Origin: Parachlorella kessleri | Lineage: Eukaryota; Chlorophyta; Trebouxiophyceae; Chlorellales; Chlorellaceae | DNA: 13,210 bases | Reading direction: 5' to 3' | Assembly: GCA_001598975.1 (NCBI GenBank) | Contig: BBXU01002268.1 | Span: 1-13,210, forward strand | Made by a program: the position numbers and the translations under genes | The notes under the pieces: generated by a model | Told to the model about the DNA's origin: nothing | The model's input: the letters and a program-made list of their open reading frames with translations, nothing else | The model's database searches: none | In this document: positions 10,023 to 13,210 of the stretch, piece by piece | Numbering within the stretch: position 1 is the stretch's first letter | Layout of the letters: each line of letters opens with the position of its first letter

Positions 10023-10697
10023 GCGCCTGCTCCTCCTTCTCACCCTTTGCACAGCAGCAGTCACGTCGCAGCCCCTCTCCCCATGAAATACCATGGTGAG
10101 TGGTCAATACCAATGTCGTTCGTGGGTTGCTGGTCTTTGCACGGCCTGCGGCGAGGTTGCTTGTACTGTCTGTAAGCACAGCAGTCCGTTTCGCCTTCCA
10201 CAGTTGACAACCTGGAGAGGTGCCTGGGTTGCCAGCATCAGGTGGGTGTTGTGCCCGCAGGTCACCTGACCCCAGAGAGCCGGAGGCAGAGGCCGCAGAT
10301 GAGCACTTGATACCAGAGCATGCCCCCGCGCCACCGCCAGCGCGCTTGCCTAGCACAACACTGCCCCTGCCAGACCTGCAAGATGGGCCGGCTGCAGCTG
10401 GCCAGCGGTTGAGCCGCCCCGCCACCCCCAGTGGAACCACCACTGGGCCCGCTCTTGAGGCCGTAGCAGGCTTTCAACCATCCTTTGGCAGTGGAGGCGG
10501 CTCAAAGGTGACTTTGGGGTGGATTGCTTTCCTGGCAGGCGTCCTGGTTCCTGGCTAGTGCAGCGTGCAAATGGGCCGACCTTGTGGCGTGAACGTGCTA
10601 TACCAAGGAGAGAATCCTAAGTGTTGCTGCCTTGCAGGCTAATGATGGGCGGCTTCGCAGACGGAAACCTCTAGGATCCGTCCAGCAGGCACACTGA
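10023..10697 (+). CDS. Probable 3' exons of the large gene (or a separate small gene)
   Basis: Exons 10023-10095 (or from 9963), 10261-10507 and 10638-10697 (TGA 10695-10697) join in phases 1, 2 and 0 without a stop. Splice sites: donor GTGAGT at 10096, acceptor CCCGCAG at 10260, donor GTGACT at 10508 and acceptor CTTGCAG at 10637. The product continues the style of the upstream gene: QQQSRRSPSP, then SPDPREPEAEAADEH, Pro/Ala/Thr-rich sequence, and a basic end (RLRRRKP). Joined to the GTGAGT donor at 9313, it replaces the last Ser-Glu-stop and yields about 1444 aa in total. Alternatively it is an independent gene starting at ATG 10007 (131 aa) or 9935 (155 aa). I favour the extension because phase, composition and the absence of an intervening poly(A) signal agree. 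No known domain is recognised. Confidence 0.5.
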
Positions 10698-11429
10698 CTC
10701 TCCGATACTGCACGACTTTCTCTGGTGGAGTTGTGGCATCCCAACATTGTGAGGGGGCCCTGGCTTTGGTGTTGACAGGAGGCGACTTGGCTTGCTGATG
10801 TTGTTCGCGCCCCTTGCCTGGCAAGCTATTGGAGCCATGGAAGTCTTTCTTGAACATGCCACGGTTCTGTCAAGTAGGCATTGTCCTCTACCGTTTTCTT
10901 TTCTTTTCTTACTAGTACGTTTTTTTGAACAGGGTTGTTCCTGGTGGGGTAGAGGAACAGCTTGGGGTTGCAGGGTGTACAACTAGCTGGGTTAAGATCT
11001 GAGATGTCCCTGGTTGCTCTCATCAGCGTTGTACGACAAAAGCGCTCCGCACGGACTTGATGCCATGTATGAGAGACTGAGGGAGGAACATGCGTGGCAG
11101 AAGGCTGGCTGGTGAGGGTAGGTGAGGACCACAGGCAGCAGCCTAGGAGTGTGGGTATCGCATCTGCCGCGAGCGGCCCTGTCACTGACCAAGCCTGGGT
11201 GCATCAACCGCTGCGTGCATGGTACAAGGTGCCAGTCAGCGCTGGCACGCCTAGGTCCATACCCACAGCAAGCAGACACTTCCAGCTTGCCCACCCTGGC
11301 AGGGTACCCTGGCAGGGTGTGAGAGGTGTAGGTGCGTAATCCCATCATGCGGAGCGGGGCGTCTACCAGGAGTCGTGAGGAGTGTATAGCGGGACCCCAA
11401 GAAGGGCCCTTGGGATGATTGATCAGTTA
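10698..11429 (+). other. Putative 3' UTR of the extended large gene
   Basis: No coding signal is recognised. A T-rich stretch (about 10891-10928, with repeated TTTTC units) followed by AACAG at 10928-10932 looks like a splice acceptor, so an intron within the 3' UTR is possible. The tandem 13-mers at 11293-11318 lie near its end. The region ends at TGTAA 11430, giving a 3' UTR of about 730 nt. Confidence 0.45.
11293..11318. repeat. Tandem pair of near-palindromic 13-mers
   Basis: ACCCTGGCAGGGT occurs twice back to back (11293-11305 and 11306-11318). Each copy is a palindrome apart from its central base, so each can fold on itself and the copies can pair with each other. Located in the putative 3' UTR of the large gene. 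Confidence 0.9.
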
Positions 11430-11434
11430 TGTAA
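11430..11434 (+). terminator. Putative poly(A) signal TGTAA of the large gene
   Basis: First TGTAA after the TGA at 10697. It also lies upstream of the next gene's start at 12018, where a + strand transcript end is expected. An earlier copy at 10171-10175, inside intron 10096-10260, could serve the short form. Confidence 0.45.
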
Positions 11435-12017
11435 AGACCCGCTTTGGTGGTTTGTTATATTTGCATTGCGCGGGCCAGCTAGGCCAGCAGGCTGCTGAGC
11501 TGTGCTGCTGGTTGCACCTCTCCTTCTGCAAGTGGCAGAGGCCGTCCGGCTAAAGCGAGCAGGCCCCAAGAGCAGAAACACTGTGGCAGGGAGGCCTGCC
11601 ACCCCCACTCTGAGTGTGGCTGGTGAGGGGGACAGCCTGCGGCCAGGCTCTCGCCAGTCGGCTCACCTGGACGCAGTGGTGCTTTACGCCAAAATCTACA
11701 CGTTGCCTCCCCCGCCAGCCACGGTGGTTGGATGCAGCAGCCTGTGAGGTAGGAACACCAGGTTTGTTTGGCGGCGGCCGCCATCCTGGGAAACCCCTCG
11801 CCTACGCCAAATCTGGCGCAGGGGGGTCCCAGCTAGATTGCGCCTTCGGTCCCATTCCCTGACCCAAAAAAGGCTCCGCCACCGCTCGTTGCCTTTTTGC
11901 CATTGGCATTCAACCAGTTGGGGACAGTTCTGCTGTCCGTGTGGTAGGGGTTCACTGATCGTGTCGAATCCCCGCTGATCTGCCCACCATCAAGCTGTCC
12001 GACAGTAGCTGCCTGCC
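11435..12017 (+). promoter_or_regulatory. Intergenic region and presumed promoter/5' UTR of the starch-binding gene
   Basis: No gene can be supported here. One stretch, about 11512-11622, has moderately protein-like composition between a pyrimidine-rich acceptor-like site and a GTGAGG donor. It fits neither neighbour's frame in any obvious way. No TATA box or known volvocine element is clear. An in-frame TAG at 12006-12008 separates this region from the start codon at 12018. Confidence 0.4.
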
Positions 12018-13202
12018 ATGCACGTCAGATGTGTTTGGCAGAGGCAGAATTCACTGCCGTTGTCGCACGCTGGAGGGAGGTTGACGCCCTTGGCATGCTC
12101 TGCAGCACTGGTTCGCAGTGCCAAGGTGTCGAGCGCTACCCGACCGTGCTACCCGCCTAGGACTCGCAGGTAAGTGTCCAGCTCCGCCTTGGTCTTGCTC
12201 ACCTTGGCTGGGGTTGCCACTAAAACTGACTGCCATACATCCCCTTGCCCAGGTGTGGCCTCAACACCCGGACCTTCAGACCAGTGACAAGAGGTGGGCA
12301 GGGTTTGCGAGTTTTCCCTCCAATGGTCCACGTTCATGCTTGTCTCTGCGGTGCATAGCACTGCTTCAGCAAGCTGCCACTATGGGACTCGCACGGCCAG
12401 TGTTGCGACTCCTGGGCCTCACTTCAGATATGGCCTCGACGCTTACTTGCTTCGCAGCTCCGCCTGCAACACTGCCGCAGCTGCCAGGCAAGCCTCACAC
12501 CGCCCCAGCATGCACATCTGCTGCTAGCTGTACTGCTGACTGCTGCCTCTTTGAGGATTGATGGGGCACCGTGCATTCTACCCCCCCCCCCCCCTTCCCC
12601 CTGCAGCTGCTGCCGCCGCGGCTGAGGCCCCGGCTTCGGAGGCGCCGGAGGTCCTATCGCGGGCGCACTACGATGCAGGGGTATCAGTGGTGGTCAGCAA
12701 GGCGGGCGGCAAATTCCAGGTAGGGAAGAAGTTTAGCCACAGCGCCTGCGGCGGGCAGCTGCAGTGGCCTGCGGCAGCCACAAACACCTTCAGCCTGCCA
12801 CGCTGTGTGGGAGCCACCATCCCTTTGTGACTCCCTTTGTGGTCCCCCCAGGACAAAAGCCTGCCCCTCGAGGCCAGCCACCCGACTGTTACTGGCCTCC
12901 CAAGTCCCCAGCTCCTGCCCGGACCAGGGTCCTCAAGCCGCCGGGTCAATGGGTGTGATTGAGCATAGACTCTTACTTTAGTCTCAGCAGCCAGCTCTCC
13001 ACACCCTTCCCGCCCCTCTGCGGCTGCGCAGGTGGAGGTGCACTCGGACCACCCCCGGCCGGAGCTGGTGCTGCACTGGGCCATTAACGACTGGAAGCCG
13101 CCTCCGGAGGGGGTCCGGCCCGGGGGCACGGTGTCAGCGGGGGACCAGGCCGTGCAGAGCCGCTTCGAGGGGGGCCACACCGTGAGGATTGCTTTCCCAG
13201 AG
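12018..13202 (+). CDS. Plastid-targeted protein with CBM45-like starch-binding domain, N-terminal part (GWD or AMY3 type)
   Basis: Exons 12018-12169, 12253-12293, 12607-12719 and 13032-13202 join in phases 2, 1 and 0 into an open frame of 159 residues that continues past the window. The introns have strong sites: GTAAGT/CCCAG, GTGGGC/CTGCAG after a C-rich tract, and GTAGGG/CGCAG; the next donor, GTGCGA, is at 13203. The ATG at 12018 is the first after an in-frame TAG at 12006. Residues 1 to about 70 are rich in Arg, Ser, Ala, Val and Thr and almost free of acidic residues, as in plastid transit peptides, followed by an Ala/Glu/Pro linker. Residues about 83-159 resemble CBM45: a beta-strand, GGKFQVEV, then ELVLHWAINDWKPPPEGVRPGG and an SRFEGG segment. 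This domain is known from alpha-glucan water dikinase and plastid alpha-amylase AMY3. The catalytic part is outside the window, so the two cannot be separated. Confidence 0.72.
12581..12606 (+). other. C14 run and pyrimidine tract at an acceptor
   Basis: Fourteen C followed by TTCCCCCTGCAG forms the 3' end of intron 12294-12606. The ATG at 12561 just upstream is also in frame with exon 12607-12719. Reading straight through would give a start with a polyproline lead, but the acceptor signal is too good to ignore. Confidence 0.7.
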
Positions 13203-13210
13203 GTGCGACC

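Noticed and set aside
11512..11622. Possible exon between a pyrimidine-rich acceptor and GTGAGG
   Set aside because: Moderately protein-like, but there is no homology and no phase-consistent partner in either neighbouring gene.
12029..12160. 43-codon open frame from ATG 12029 to TAG 12158-12160
   Set aside because: It overlaps the favoured first exon in another frame and ends before the strong donor at 12170. Chance frame, or at best an internal out-of-frame ORF.
12382..12529. Alternative first exon (ATG 12382 or 12430) ending at GTACTG 12530
   Set aside because: It gives a plausible transit-peptide-like sequence in phase, but the donor is weak. The 12018-12169/12253-12293 model has stronger donors, a good acceptor, an upstream in-frame stop and matching phase.

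Overview
The window looks like nuclear DNA of a volvocine or related core chlorophyte green alga. Genes are split by GT-AG introns of roughly 80 to 450 nt. Exons are GC-rich and Ala/Pro/Gly/Gln-biased. TGTAA, the volvocine poly(A) signal, lies downstream of the coding ends. Two recognisable genes encode plastid proteins. All three genes found are on the + strand, and nothing prokaryotic, viral or transposon-like was seen. All exon boundaries were placed by hand from splice motifs, reading-frame continuity and family knowledge.

Layout. (1) 1-2085: the last four exons of a monogalactosyldiacylglycerol (MGDG) synthase, entered from an upstream intron, ending at TAG 2083-2085, with a long 3' UTR and TGTAA at 2932. 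(2) About 2950-3797: intergenic or promoter DNA with three short perfect palindromes just before the next start codon. (3) 3798-9320: a nine-exon gene for a large (about 1320 aa) low-complexity Gln/Ala/Pro/Gly protein of unknown family, with a basic, nuclear-localisation-like C-terminus. Its stop codon overlaps a perfect splice donor. Splicing there would join further exons (about 10023-10697) and give a C-terminus about 124 residues longer, with TGTAA at 11430. (4) 11435-12017: intergenic. (5) 12018-13202 and beyond: the 5' end of a gene with a plastid transit peptide followed by a CBM45-like starch-binding domain, as in alpha-glucan water dikinase (GWD) or plastid alpha-amylase (AMY3). It runs off the window.

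The neighbours belong to plastid membrane-lipid and starch metabolism. In a eukaryote this adjacency implies neither an operon nor a shared pathway. The least explained item is the large middle gene: it has no recognisable domain, six of its eight introns split a glycine codon in phase 1, its exons 5-8 are all multiples of three, and it contains several nested splice-site pairs.
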